Of a stretch of DNA of 64,000 nucleotides, positions 27,021 through 38,700 are shown one piece after another. Below the pieces are notes generated by a model that saw only the letters and a list, made by a program, of their open reading frames with translations, did not search any database and was not told the origin of the DNA. The DNA is taken from contig OX393576.1 of the NCBI GenBank assembly GCA_947652605.1, forward strand, positions 9,884,575 through 9,948,574, read 5' to 3'. Each line of letters begins with the position of its first letter. The first letter of the stretch is position 1. Made by a program: the position numbers and the translations under genes. The DNA comes from Elmis aenea. Taxonomy: Eukaryota > Arthropoda > Insecta > Coleoptera > Elmidae.

Positions 27021-28620
27021 TATATTCAGAGCGTATTTTTAACACAGATGAGTTATAAAACTTGGACAGTAACAAATTCAACAGCAAATCCAAACTTGTC
27101 ATCAGTTCGATATTCCTGATGTAAATTTTAGACATCTTTATAATCAGTAGTGGAATTCCAATTTATTTAATAATCCGTTTACACTTGTCCCTCCCCAGGC
27201 AAAATTAGGAATGAAATATACGCTTTTAATATACCTACTTACAAATTACAATTAATTATTACATTTTCTAGTTGTTCTTTGATTGTCATGATATTCTTTT
27301 AACCATTTGGCCGATTTCAACATTTTTGGTAACCAATGGGGGCTAGCTGTTTATACGATTATTGTTTTAAACGAAGAAAATTTGTGCTTGTAAATAAATT
27401 TATATTGAATGCCTAGGTATTAGGTGTTAATAATTTTTAACACTTCCAACAGTGTTCAGTTTAAATCGTTAAATGATAACATTAATATTTAAATATTGCT
27501 GCTAATGTTTTACATTAATCAGTGTAAATTTGTATTTAAGAGCATGATTAATTTTATTGTGTTTTAAGTGTTATCACTGATCAATGTAAAAGTTCTTCAG
27601 ACAATGTTATAAATGTAATTGTTAAAAGTTTTTATCACACTGGAAGTGCTGATAAAGTGTTAGTTATTAAAACAGTTAATAGTGAATTTTGTGTATAATA
27701 TTTAATCATGTCATAATTATGAATGAACTTTCAGTTGTAATGTTGCTTAAAAATTGTTACTTCATTACCTATGCTAACGCTTATTAATATTATAATGAAA
27801 TTGTTGTATTAAAAATGGAATATTCATGTTTGTGATTAAATTTGCATTGAATAGCTAGTTATAAGTGTTAACAGTTTTTAAAAATTCCATATTTAATCAT
27901 GTCATAATTATGAATGAGTTTTCAGTTGTAATGTTGCTTAAAAATTCTTACTTCATTACCTATGTTAACGCTTATTAATATTATAATGAAATTGTTGTAT
28001 TAAAAATGGAATATTCATGTTTGCGACTAAATTTGCATTGAATGGCTAGTTATAAGTGTTTACAGTTTTTAAAAATTCCAACAGTGCTTTGAGGTATGTT
28101 AAAAATGATAGCTTGTGTTTAAAACATTCCTACAAGTAATAAATGTTATCCCTGACCAGTGTGTCTCCTGACAATATTTTTATTATAGTAATGGAAATAT
28201 TAAAGTGATTACTAAAACACTTGGCAATAAAGTTTGAGTGTAATATTTAATTGTATTATAATTATAAGCAAGTTTTCTTGTGTAGTGTTGCTCAAAAGTT
28301 GTAATTTTATTATGTGTATAATAACATTTATTGGGATATTAAAAACATTGCAAAATAATGTGTTTTTGTTTTGACGTACACAAACACCTAAAGAAATAGG
28401 CAACCCTCAATTCATAAATGCCATGCACAGTTGCATGTCCAAAATTTATCCAAATTACAGGAAACTGCATTACCACCATAGATTTGTATTAGGCTGTAAC
28501 CTCCTTCACTTTCTGTGATCCTGATACAAAAATTGAAAATCGCGTTTTAAAACTATCAAATATATTGCAATTAAACCATTGCCGGGCTAGCATTATGTAA
28601 TTTATCTACTGTAAGTGTAT

Positions 28621-29296
28621 CCTTTAAATATACTGCAGTACATTATTTAAATAATACACTATAGCAGATTATTTAAATAATACTGCATTAGATTATTTAA
28701 ATAATGCACTATAGTAGATTATTTAAATAACCTACAGCAGTATTATTTAAATAACCTACTGCAGTATTATTTAAATAATTACAATGCAGTAAGTAGGTTA
28801 TTTAAATAATACTACATTGGATTATTTAAATATTACTACATTAGATTATTTAACTAATACTAATACTGCATTAGATTATTTAAATAATACACTATAGCAG
28901 ATTACTTATATAATACACTATAGTAGATTATTTAAATAAACTACTATAGTGTATTATTTAAATAATCTACTATAGTGTATTATATAAATAATCTACTATA
29001 GTGTATTAGTTAAATAATCTAATGCAGTATTAGTTAAATAATCTAATGCAGTATTATTTAAATAATCTAATGTAGTATTATTTAAATAACCTACTGCATT
29101 GTAATTATTTAAATAATACTGCATAGTAGATTATTTAAATAATACTGCAAACTGCAGTAGGTTATTTAAATAATCTACTATAGTGCATTATTTAAATAAT
29201 CTAATGCAGTACATTATTTAAAGAATCTACTATAGTGTATTATTTAAGTAGGTTATTTAAATAATGTACTGCAGTATATTTAAATAATACACTACA
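28621..29296. repeat. Palindromic AT minisatellite in the inverted-repeat spacer
   Basis: The palindrome ttatttaaataa recurs every ~20-24 bp, about 25-30 times. It alternates with connectors that are themselves palindromic or paired, such as ctactatagtg, ctgcagta and taatgcagtat. The stretch reads similarly on both strands, with orientation switching near 28930. It lies at the apex of the 27021-31152 inverted repeat. Confidence 0.9.
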
Positions 29297-29309
29297 GTAG
29301 AGCTTGTAC

Positions 29310-29600
29310 CTCCTTTAACTGCTGTGATCCTGATACTCTAAATTCAAATTTATTGAAATGAAACCGTTGCTGGGGCTATATAAAATAAAGATTTTGTAAA
29401 CACTAGTGACGTCACATCAATTTATGCGATTCTGGTCCTTAAGTCTGATTAGCTTGTGCCTCCTTTAACTTCTGTGATCCTGATACTCCAAATTCAAATT
29501 TATTGACACGAAACCATTGCTGGGGTTATAATTAAAATTTTGTAAACACTAGTGACGTCACCATTTATGCGATTCTGGTCCTTACGTTTGATTTTGAATC
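29310..29600 (+). repeat. Two ~127-bp direct repeats
   Basis: Near-identical units begin agcttgtacctcctttaact at about 29300 and agcttgtgcctcctttaact at about 29450. Each runs through gtgatcctgatact and ends near acactagtgacgtcac. Diverged relatives of the same core occur at about 28494, inverted at about 29650, and at 31637, 32741, 32862 and 32981. This makes it a local dispersed family. Confidence 0.7.
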
Positions 29601-31154
29601 ATTTGTTCAGTTTTCGATGGCGATTTTGTATCAGGAGTATCAGGATCACAGAAAGTGAAGGAGGTTAAAGCCTAATACAAATCTATGGTGGTAATGCAGT
29701 TTCCTGTAATTTTTATAAATTTTGGACCTGCAACTGTGCATGGCATTTATGAATTGAGGGTTGCCTATTTCTTTAGGTGTTTGTGTACGTTAAAATAAAA
29801 ATACATTATTTGGCAATGTTTTTAATATCCCAGTAAATGTTATTATACACGTAATTAAATTACAACTTTTGAGCGACACTACATATGAAAACTTGCTTAT
29901 AATTATGATACAATTAAATAAATATTACACTCAAACTTTATATCTGACAGTTTTAGTAATCACTTTAATATTTCCATTACTACAATTAAAATATTGTCTG
30001 GAGACCTTTCACACTGGTCAGGGATAACATTTATTACTTGTAAGAATGATTTAAACACAAATTGTCATTTTTAACATACCTCAAAGCGCTGTTGGAGTTT
30101 TTAAAAACTGTAAAACACTTATAACTAGCCATTCAATGCAAATTTAGTCACAAACATGAATATTCCATTTTTAATACAACAATTTCATTATAATATTAAT
30201 AAGCGTTAACATAGGTAATGAAGTAACAATTTTTAAGCAACATTACAACTGAAAACTCATTCATAATTATAACATGATTAAATATGGAATTTTTAAAAAC
30301 TGTTAACACTTATAACTAGCTATTCAATGCAAATTTAATCACAAACAAGAATATTCCATTTTTAATACAACAATTTCATTATAATATTAATAAGCGTTAG
30401 CATAGGTAATGAAGTAACAATTTTTAAGCAACATTACAACTGAAAGTTCATTCATAATTATGACATGATTAAATATTATACACAAAATTCACTATTAACT
30501 GTTTTAATAACTAACACTTTATCAGCACTTCCAGTTTGATAAAAACTTTAACAATTACATTTATAATATTGTCTGAAGAATTTTTACATTGATCAGTGAT
30601 AACACTTAAAACACAATAAAATTGATCATGCTCTTAAATACAAATTTACACTGATTAATGTAAAACATTAGCAGCAATATTTAAATATTAATGTCATCAT
30701 TTAACGATTTAACCTGAACACTGTTGGAAGTGTTAAAAATTATTAACACCTAATACCTAGGCATTCAATATAAATTTATTTACAAGCACAAATTTTCTTC
30801 GTTTAAAACAATAATCGTATAAACAGCTAGCCCCCATTGGTTACCAAAAATGTTGAAATCGGCCAAATGGTTAAAAGAATATCATGACAATCAAAGAACA
30901 AGTAGAAAATATAATAATTAATTGTAATTTGTAAGTAGGTATATTAAAAGCGTATGTTTCATTCCTAATTTTGCCTGGGGAGGGACAAGTGTAAACGGAT
31001 TATTAAATAAATTTGAATTCCACTACTGATTATAAAGATGTCTAAAATTTACATCAGGAATATCGAACTGATGACAAGTTTGGATTTGCTGTTGAATTTG
31101 CTACTGTCCAAGTTTTATAACTCATCTGTGTTAAAAATAAGTTCTGAATATAAA

Positions 31155-32430
31155 TTTCACTGCGAATTCTAAGGGACCCCTTTCGGTTAATATTGTGTGA
31201 ATTCCTCCTTTTTACTTTTTTATTTTAGGTTTCACCATTTTGCTGCTTTGAAGTTATCTTCCTCCAAATAAAGAAAACTAAAAAGAAAAAATTAATTAAT
31301 TACTGGAAACAAAACTAATTTTACATCTTTTTTAAAAATGAGGGCTGCTGTTTATTATTTGGGGCCTAAATTTTAGGCTAAAATTATGTGTTTGTAAGGT
31401 TTTAAGCCACTAGCTGTAGTTTCAAAAATTCGCGATTTTTCTTGAAAATAGTACAAAAGGTGTAGCCCTTGCACGATTCGTGAACATGTTAAAATTGCAA
31501 TTAGAATGTTTTGAGGGCTAATAATAATTATGTAGGTCAAAAATAACGCGTGTAAAATTATACGCCATTTGCAATTAACTGCAATCAGCTGAGTGTTGTT
31601 TACATGCTAATTTAACTAGAAAATCGAAGCTATGAACCTCTTCTCATTTATGTGCTCCTAATACCAAAATTCAAAAACCCATAAGCAAAGCATTGACAGG
31701 AATCAGCTGAGAGCATGCTACATTTTATAATTTATGTTATGTACAAATTCCTTTACAATTTAAATTTTTAAACATTTTATGAACCAAAACAAAGGGCCTA
31801 ACTTTATAAGCACATTATTGCTAAAGAAACTGAAAAGGAAAAAATTATTAACTATTGGAAACAAATTGAACTGCAAATTCTGAAAAATAAAAGCAGACAT
31901 TGCTATTTACAAGGCAGGTTTGTTTTGTTCTTTGGAGAGTTTCATACATATACTCACCAATTTTGAGATACAAGTTTTGTCTAATAATGTGTGGATTCCT
32001 CCCTTTTTTTTAACTTCATACTTTACACTTTTCGTGCTCCAAAGTTTGTAGTGCTCCAAACAAGAGAAACTGGAAAGGAAAGCATTATTAAATAATGGAA
32101 ACAAATTGAACTGCAAATTCTGGAAAACAAAAACAGAACTTTTCTACTTACAATGCATATTTGTTCCATAGGAAGTTTGATAAATACACTCACAAATTTT
32201 TGTATACAAGTTTTGGCCAATGTGTGGATTATTCCTTTCTTTTACTATATGCTTCACAGTTTTCGTGATCCAAAATTTGTAGTATTTCAAACAAAAGAAA
32301 CTAAAAAGGAAACACATTTAAATTACAAACAGAATTTTTGTATTTACAATCTTTAGAAAAATTCAAAAGTATACTTACAAATTTTGGAAGACCACTTTTG
32401 GCTAATATTGTATGGATTCACAATCCTTCA
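31155..32430 (+). repeat. ~240-bp tandem repeat, diverged copies
   Basis: The segment acaaattgaactgcaaattc recurs exactly 240 bp apart at 31861 and 32101. Its neighbours aagagaaactggaaagg and tgtgtggattcctccc recur with it. A third, more diverged copy begins near 32288, and a partial relative lies near 31166-31320. No coding capacity was recognised. Confidence 0.7.
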
Positions 32431-33090
32431 GTTGACGGCTGATATTCATTATTTGGGGCCTAAATCTTAGGCCACAAATACCTTGTTAGTGAAGTTTTAA
32501 GCCACTTGCTTGGTTTTCGAAAATTGGCGATTTTTCTTGAAAATAGTACAAAGACTATAGCCTTTACACTTTTACCATCTTTTGTTAACATTTTAAAATT
32601 GCAATTAGAATGTTTTAAGAGCTAACAATCATTATTTAAGTCGATAATAACGCGTATGAAATTATACGCCATTTGCAATTAATTGTAATCAGCTGGTGTT
32701 GTTTACATGCTAATTTAACCAGAAAATCGAAGCGACGAACCTCTTCTCATTTATGTGATCCTAATACCAAAATTCAAAATTCCATAAGCAAAGATTGAGA
32801 ATATCTCGGAATCAAATGAGTTTTGTTTACATCCTAATTTAACCTGAAAATCGAAGCGATGAGCCTCTTCTCATTTATGTGCTCCTAATACCAAAATTCA
32901 AAATAAGCAAAGCGAGATATTGACAAAGCTGAGAGTTGTTTACATGCTAATTTAACTAAGAAATCGAAGCGACGAACCTCTTCTCATTTATGTGCTCCTA
33001 ATACCAAAATTTAAAATCCCATAAGCATCAGCATCGATTGTCCAAGAAAATATCTCGGAATTGGCCGAGAGGTATCAATGAGCTTAGGAA
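31370..33090 (+). repeat. Dispersed repeat units containing satellite core
   Basis: A unit of about 320 bp begins ggggcctaaat and runs through aagccact, gcgatttttcttgaaaat, ttgcaattagaatgtttt and aacctcttctcatttatgtg. It occurs at 31370-31700 and again at 32455-32790, with extra partial copies of its 3' half at 32861 and 32981. Each full unit contains a stretch (31451-31474 and 32546-32574) that closely matches the gtacaaagactatagtcttt part of the 159-bp satellite. Confidence 0.7.
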
Positions 33091-34507
33091 CATTTTTATA
33101 AGTTACGTTATTTACAAAATAATAAAAAATCTTTTATAGTTCTTTTTAAATAATATTTATTTAAAAAACGCTTTTTATTCATTGGAAACACTGGAAAAAC
33201 AGATTTTCATAAATATATTTAAGTTTCCATCAAAGGGGCAGTAGATGATGAAAATGGATACAAATTTAGTTTTCTTTATAAAATGGAACTTATTTAAGGG
33301 TGAATTTTCTATTTTACAGTTACAAAAATTGTAATAATTTGTCGTCTAATTCATTAGCATCACTATTATGCTTGTAGCATTTTTTAAATTCAACTGTATG
33401 CTCAAAAATACTTAATATGTTGTCCAAATTGGGATGAAATATTTTGAAAATCTGGTTTTGGATAGCCAGTACTAGTAGTATTACGCAAATAGATAACATA
33501 ACTATTGCACTTTTGCGTTGTATACAATTTTTGTATTATGGTTAGTAGATCTTCACTGGGCTCTTGAAAAACGCAGGCCCTAGCTGTGTTTTGTTTTGTT
33601 TATGCCATAATACGGCCCTGGTATTGACTAACAGTCTATAAATTCGTGTATTATCAAATATCTTTAAAGATAAAAACTGGTTAACTGGTAGATTGTGGTT
33701 GGTAATTTTTCCAAATACTGGGGAAAAATGGCTCCATACTTAAGTTGCCCTAGAGTGCCACTATGTCTCTAGATTCGATTAGTTTCAATAAGGATCACCG
33801 ACTTTTCTCCTAAAAAGTTGTATGGGAAAAAATTCGCTAATATAAAAACAAACAATTTTTTAAACACTTTTAATTTAATAACGAACAAAAATTAAAGAGT
33901 ACATGGTCTTCATTTATATTTCAACAATTAAAATCACATAATTTAAAAAACAAATGCACTTCATAAACAAGAATAAATTGAAGCCTTGCGCCTTTTAAGA
34001 CTTTTAGGCGCTGCGTACAAAACTAAACATTTAAAAATGCGTATTAACATTTCGAATACTATTTATTGTCAAATGCAAAAATGTATGGCACATGTTTATG
34101 AATACGTATTTAATAAAATAAACGTGTAATATTATAAGTACACAGACACAACCATAATGTTTGATTTTAAAATTCTTACCCGACGGTTACGTACAGGGTG
34201 TACAAATAATTTAAGGCTATCCATGGGAATCTCACTCATCTTAAGAGCAACGAGGTCGATTACATTGGGAGCAATGTTTATAGTTTTTCACTATCTTTAA
34301 ATATTAAAAACTAATGCAAAGTATTAAAACGATTTTTAAGTTTTTTATGAACAACTTTTGAATTTGGTTGGTTCTAGCAATAAATTTTACAACGTTGCTT
34401 CAATATAACTAACTTCACAACCCTTAAGATAACTAATATTCCCATGTTGAACCTCAAACTTGCCCTTGCATGATACGAATACTTAAATTTAATTGATTAC
34501 ATGTATA
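33091..34507. other. AT-rich DNA without recognised features
   Basis: No open frame with splice signals, tandem repeat or inverted repeat was recognised here. Confidence 0.5.
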
Positions 34508-35429
34508 CCGGGTGATTCAGTTTGACTGTCGCAGCCCTATAACTTTTTAATTATTGAAAATAACCCCAACAAACCCTATATATATTTGGAAACGGTGACA
34601 AATTCTCTAATAAGTGATGTGCATTTGTTATCTCTACGATGACGTATGTCAAATCCGCGATAGGCAACTGTTTTTTTTTTTAAATTACATAGTATACATG
34701 TTTTTGTTGATTCGGATAAAGAATTTAATTCTGAACCCGACCATGTATTAAAAAACTATGCATCTATAAGAAAATTTTCGAGAAAAATCAGTTTAAAGTT
34801 TATTCCAATTGTAGCAAACAGTCTATTTAACGTAACAAAAAACGATCAAATCTTTAAAATTATACTATAACTATCAATGGAAATGTATTAAAAATTAATT
34901 TTGAATAAAAATTAAACACAAATAATAAACGTGTATTAAAGCGTTACAAACAGAGGAAGCGGGGGGCGGTCACCTTGAATATATTAAAGACTAATTTTTT
35001 GTGTCAACGTTTATAATTTGTTTTTATTTCTATTAAAAATTAATTTTTAATACATTTCCATTGATAGTCATAGTATAATTTTCAAGATTTGATCGTTTTT
35101 TGTTATGTTAAATAGACTGTTTGCTACAATTGGAATAAACTTTAAACTGATTTTTCTCGAAAATTTTCTTATGTATGCCTACTTTTTGAGTACATGGTCG
35201 GATTCAGAATTAAATTCTCTAGCCGAATCAACAAAAAAATGTATACTATGTAATTTTAAAAAAAAAAACAGTTGCCTATCGTGGATTGGGCATATGTCAT
35301 CGTAGAGATAACAAATGCACATCATTTAATAGAGAATTTGTCGCCGTTTCCAAAAATATAAGGTTTGTTGGGGTTATTTTCAATAATTAAAAAGTTATAG
35401 GGGTGCAACAGCCAAACTGAATCACCCGG
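34508..35429. mobile_element. Palindromic TA-flanked MITE, 922 bp
   Basis: Termini ccgggtgattcagtttg and ccaaactgaatcacccgg are reverse complements flanked by TA on both sides. The arms (about 34508-34920 and 35020-35429) pair almost throughout. The ~100-bp centre includes an unusually GC-rich patch near 34960 (ggaagcggggggcggtcacc). TA target preference suggests the Tc1/mariner superfamily. It ends about 120 bp downstream of the helicase stop codon. Confidence 0.85.
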
Positions 35430-35477
35430 TATAGAAAGAAAATACTGTTATGTTTTTATAACGAAAAAAGCTGCGCT

Positions 35478-35483
35478 TTTAAT
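35478..35483 (-). promoter_or_regulatory. Possible poly(A) signal ATTAAA for the helicase gene
   Basis: On the minus strand ATTAAA lies 68 nt downstream of the stop codon and just before the end of the 34508-35429 MITE. It is a common variant signal, but AT-rich sequence makes chance occurrence likely. Confidence 0.3.
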
Positions 35484-35550
35484 TCTTAAGATAAAAAATA
35501 CTGATAAGGTTTGTTTAAATATTTTTAAGGTGTATATCATATGAAACTAA

Positions 35551-35781
35551 CTAATTTTGCCGTCGACTGTATTGGGTATCCTTCATATTAACTCCACTGA
35601 ATCTCGCAACAATAGCTCTTCGAACTTCTGTGTCTCTTTTACGATAAGCTGCACCATAATAGGAATTATTGGTCCTACAAAATTCTATATACTCTAACCA
35701 GTGTTCGTCGTAGCCAAGCACCAAAGGACATCCAATTACTACCAATTTACTTTTAGCTCGAGTAAGGGCAACATTCAATCG
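35551..35781 (-). CDS. Mov10: Helicase terminal exon, motif VI
   Basis: The acceptor tttttttag precedes CGA TTG AAT. The 76 codons begin [10 protein letters not shown], which is SF1 motif VI with its arginine finger, continue through the [12 protein letters not shown] region typical of MOV10, and end QYSRRQN before a TAG stop. The tail after the helicase core is short. Confidence 0.95.
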   Translation of the reverse strand, partial: RLNVALTRAKSKLVVIGCPLVLGYDEHWLEYIEFCRTNNSYYGAAYRKRDTEVRRAIVARFSGVNMKDTQYSRRQN

Positions 35782-38700
35782 CTAAAAAAGAGTTTAAATT
35801 TGATTACGGGATTACAAACCATCCTGAAATAATGTTGGCAGAATAAAATCAGCAATTGAGCATTTATCATTTTTTGATTATTTGAACCAAAAATCTAGAC
35901 TAAAAATGAAAATATTTTGTGTGGAGTTGGGACAATATTAAACATTTTGTTTTCATTTTAATATATCACTTCATCAAACCACCTCTGCTTAAGTTACTTT
36001 TAGTTTGTACAGGGTGGTTCAAATCAAATGGGTTCCATTGGTATCTTGTTTATTATACAGGGTGTTCCCGATTACATTTCCAGCATGGGGATCTCGCTTA
36101 TTATACGAGATACAGGTTTGTTTAAATTAGATGAATTATTTTTTAGTATGAGAGGAGCCACAATCAATTTTTAAAAGTACAAAAATTCTCGTGCTTCAGA
36201 TGTTTTAGCAAAAAATATGAAAATGTCGAATTTCTTTTTTCTCTCATAACTTTTTTGTCTTAATTATTAGATCAATTTTATTTGTATTTCTTAAGGTACT
36301 TTTTTATGTAGAATGTAACCTTAGTTTAAATTTTTTTTTACTACTACCATTTTCGAGATATTACCCCTAATTTCATTTTTTCTTATGGGCCGTAAAGTTG
36401 GCTATGGAATAGTTAAATGTGCTTTTTTTCTCTTTTAAATAAGATATTACTTGCTATATCTATTTTTATAAATAAATAACAAAATCAAGAAAAATCGTAT
36501 TTTACACAACAATAATTTAAAGTTCTAATAAAAGATACCGCAGACAAATAGTAACTATCATTTGACATTTAATTAGTTGTTTTTTGTTTTTTTTTTCATA
36601 GATAGCTTGATAAGTAATGGGTAAAATACGATTTTTCTTCATTTTGTGACTTATTGATAAAAATAGATATAGCAAGTAATATCTCATTTAAAAGAGAAAA
36701 AAAGTACATTTAACTATTCCATAGCCAACTTCGCGGCCCCGTAAGAAAATTAGGGGTAATACCTCGAAAATGGTAGGTGTTAAAAAAAAAACTAAAATAA
36801 TGGTTACATTCTACATAAAAAAGTACCACAAGAAGGTACAAATACAATTCTTCTAATGATTAAGACAAAAAAATTATGAGGGAAAAAAGAAATTCGACAA
36901 TAATTTATGTATTAATGTTGATAAATCCAAATTTATGATTTTGGGAACCAAACACGTTATCTATAAAACAAATATTTATAATGTTAATCTGGATATAAAA
37001 ATAAGCAAAACTAATTTAGAAAGAGTAACCGAAATTAAATACTTTGGTGTTATATAGATGAAAATTTAACGTTTAAGTTACACACAAAATACATGATGAA
37101 CAAAATTTCCAAAAAGATTTTTCTTTTCAAAAGATGTAGCAAACACATTAGTATGTACACTAGTTTTACTGTATAAAACAATAATAGCTCATTTTGAGTT
37201 TTGCGCTTCATTACTTATTAATTTAAATAAAAATGAGCTTCAACAATTACAGAAATTACAAAATCACACCATGCGCACTATTTTAAAATGTTCAATTCAT
37301 TGCCCTATCAAGGTTATGTTAAATACACTTCAATTTATGAGTATTAATCAGAGAATAATATTTAGAACATTAGAACTAGTTTTAAAAATTAAATTACAAA
37401 AAACACCAAAATATCTGTATGAAAATGTAAAATTAGTCCATAAGATCCACACTTATAAAACTAGAAATAGGCTTGATTTCGTTATAGAGAAATGCACTAA
37501 AAGCCAAACTGCTCGTTCGTTATTTTATCAAAGTTTTAAAATAATTAATAATTTGCAGCATCAAGTTAAAATATGTAATAATTATAAGAAGGGTATTAAA
37601 TTAATTAAGGAGTTATTTTAGATATTTAGAATTTAGAAGATTTTTATTTTATTTCATTCTATTTTTATTTTTATCATATTTACTATTACCTATGTAAATT
37701 ATGTTACAATGTAATAGCAATTGCTAAATAAAGCTAAGTTACTATTTTCACATTTTTTGCGAGGAATTTTGTACTTTTAAAAATTGATTGTGGCTCCTCT
37801 CATACTAAGGAATAATTCATCTAATTTAAACAAACCTGTATTTCTTATAATAAGCGAGATCCCCATGCTGGAAATGTAATCTGGGGCACCCTGTATTCAG
37901 AGGCGTCGAGAGACGTCGCCGGGCCCGGGGAAAAAATTTACATGGGCCCCAAGCAAATTAATTATTTGAAAATTTATTTAAAAAAAAACTAATTGTGAAT
38001 TATGAATATTTAATAAACCATAATTTAAAAAGTATGTGAACTCCTGGGCCCTTAAATTACCTCCGGGCCCGGGGCTCAGAGCCCCCCTGCCCCACCCTCT
38101 CATCGGCCCTGCCTGTATTAGATAGAGAAATGGTTAAACTATCGAAAATAGGGATTTTTCCAAAAACAAAAAAAGAATTATTTGCAGAAATTTTTTACTA
38201 TTTTCGTTTTGGTGTTATTTATGTAGAAGTATTTTTGTTTGTCATTTTAATAATGCTTAATATCTCCATTATTGTTGTAGATATCGAAATGATTTACAAA
38301 AATCTAGCAGATCTTGCCATTTTTTCAAAATTTTGATAACTTATTGGCTTACAAAACTGTACTATTTTATCCAGTGTTTCTATATCTCTAAGTCCGCATT
38401 CTCAATGAACGTAGTAGATAGTAGTTAGTAGATGGTAATTAGTATTTAGTAGTTAGTGAATAATACGTAAAAAGTACGTAACGAAATGTTTACTTGGATA
38501 TGGGTAATTCCCGGCTTGTTTTTAGCCTCAATTTAAACGCGGAAGGTTGTTTATCAAATTTAACTGTCAGTTCTTGCGGTAAATTATTGAAGCAGAGGTT
38601 ACGTATCTAAGTAAACATTTCGTTACGTACTTTTTACGTATTATGCACTAACTACTGAATACTAATTACTATCTACTAACTACTATCTACTAATTACTAT

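Larger units (their letters stand above)
27021..31152. repeat. Giant inverted repeat, ~1.5-kb arms
   Basis: The left arm (27021 to about 28535) is matched in reverse complement by the right arm (about 29625-31152) over its whole length, with scattered mismatches and small indels. Examples are aacacagatgagttataaaa at 27041 against ttttataactcatctgtgtt near 31114, and cctccttcactttctgtgat near 28500 against its complement near 29648. Both arms share a 191-bp tandem duplication (left copies at 27701 and 27892), so the duplication predates the inversion. The spacer of about 1.1 kb holds a palindromic minisatellite and two direct repeats. It carries no coding capacity. A foldback element or a hairpin-RNA source are both possible. 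Confidence 0.9.
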
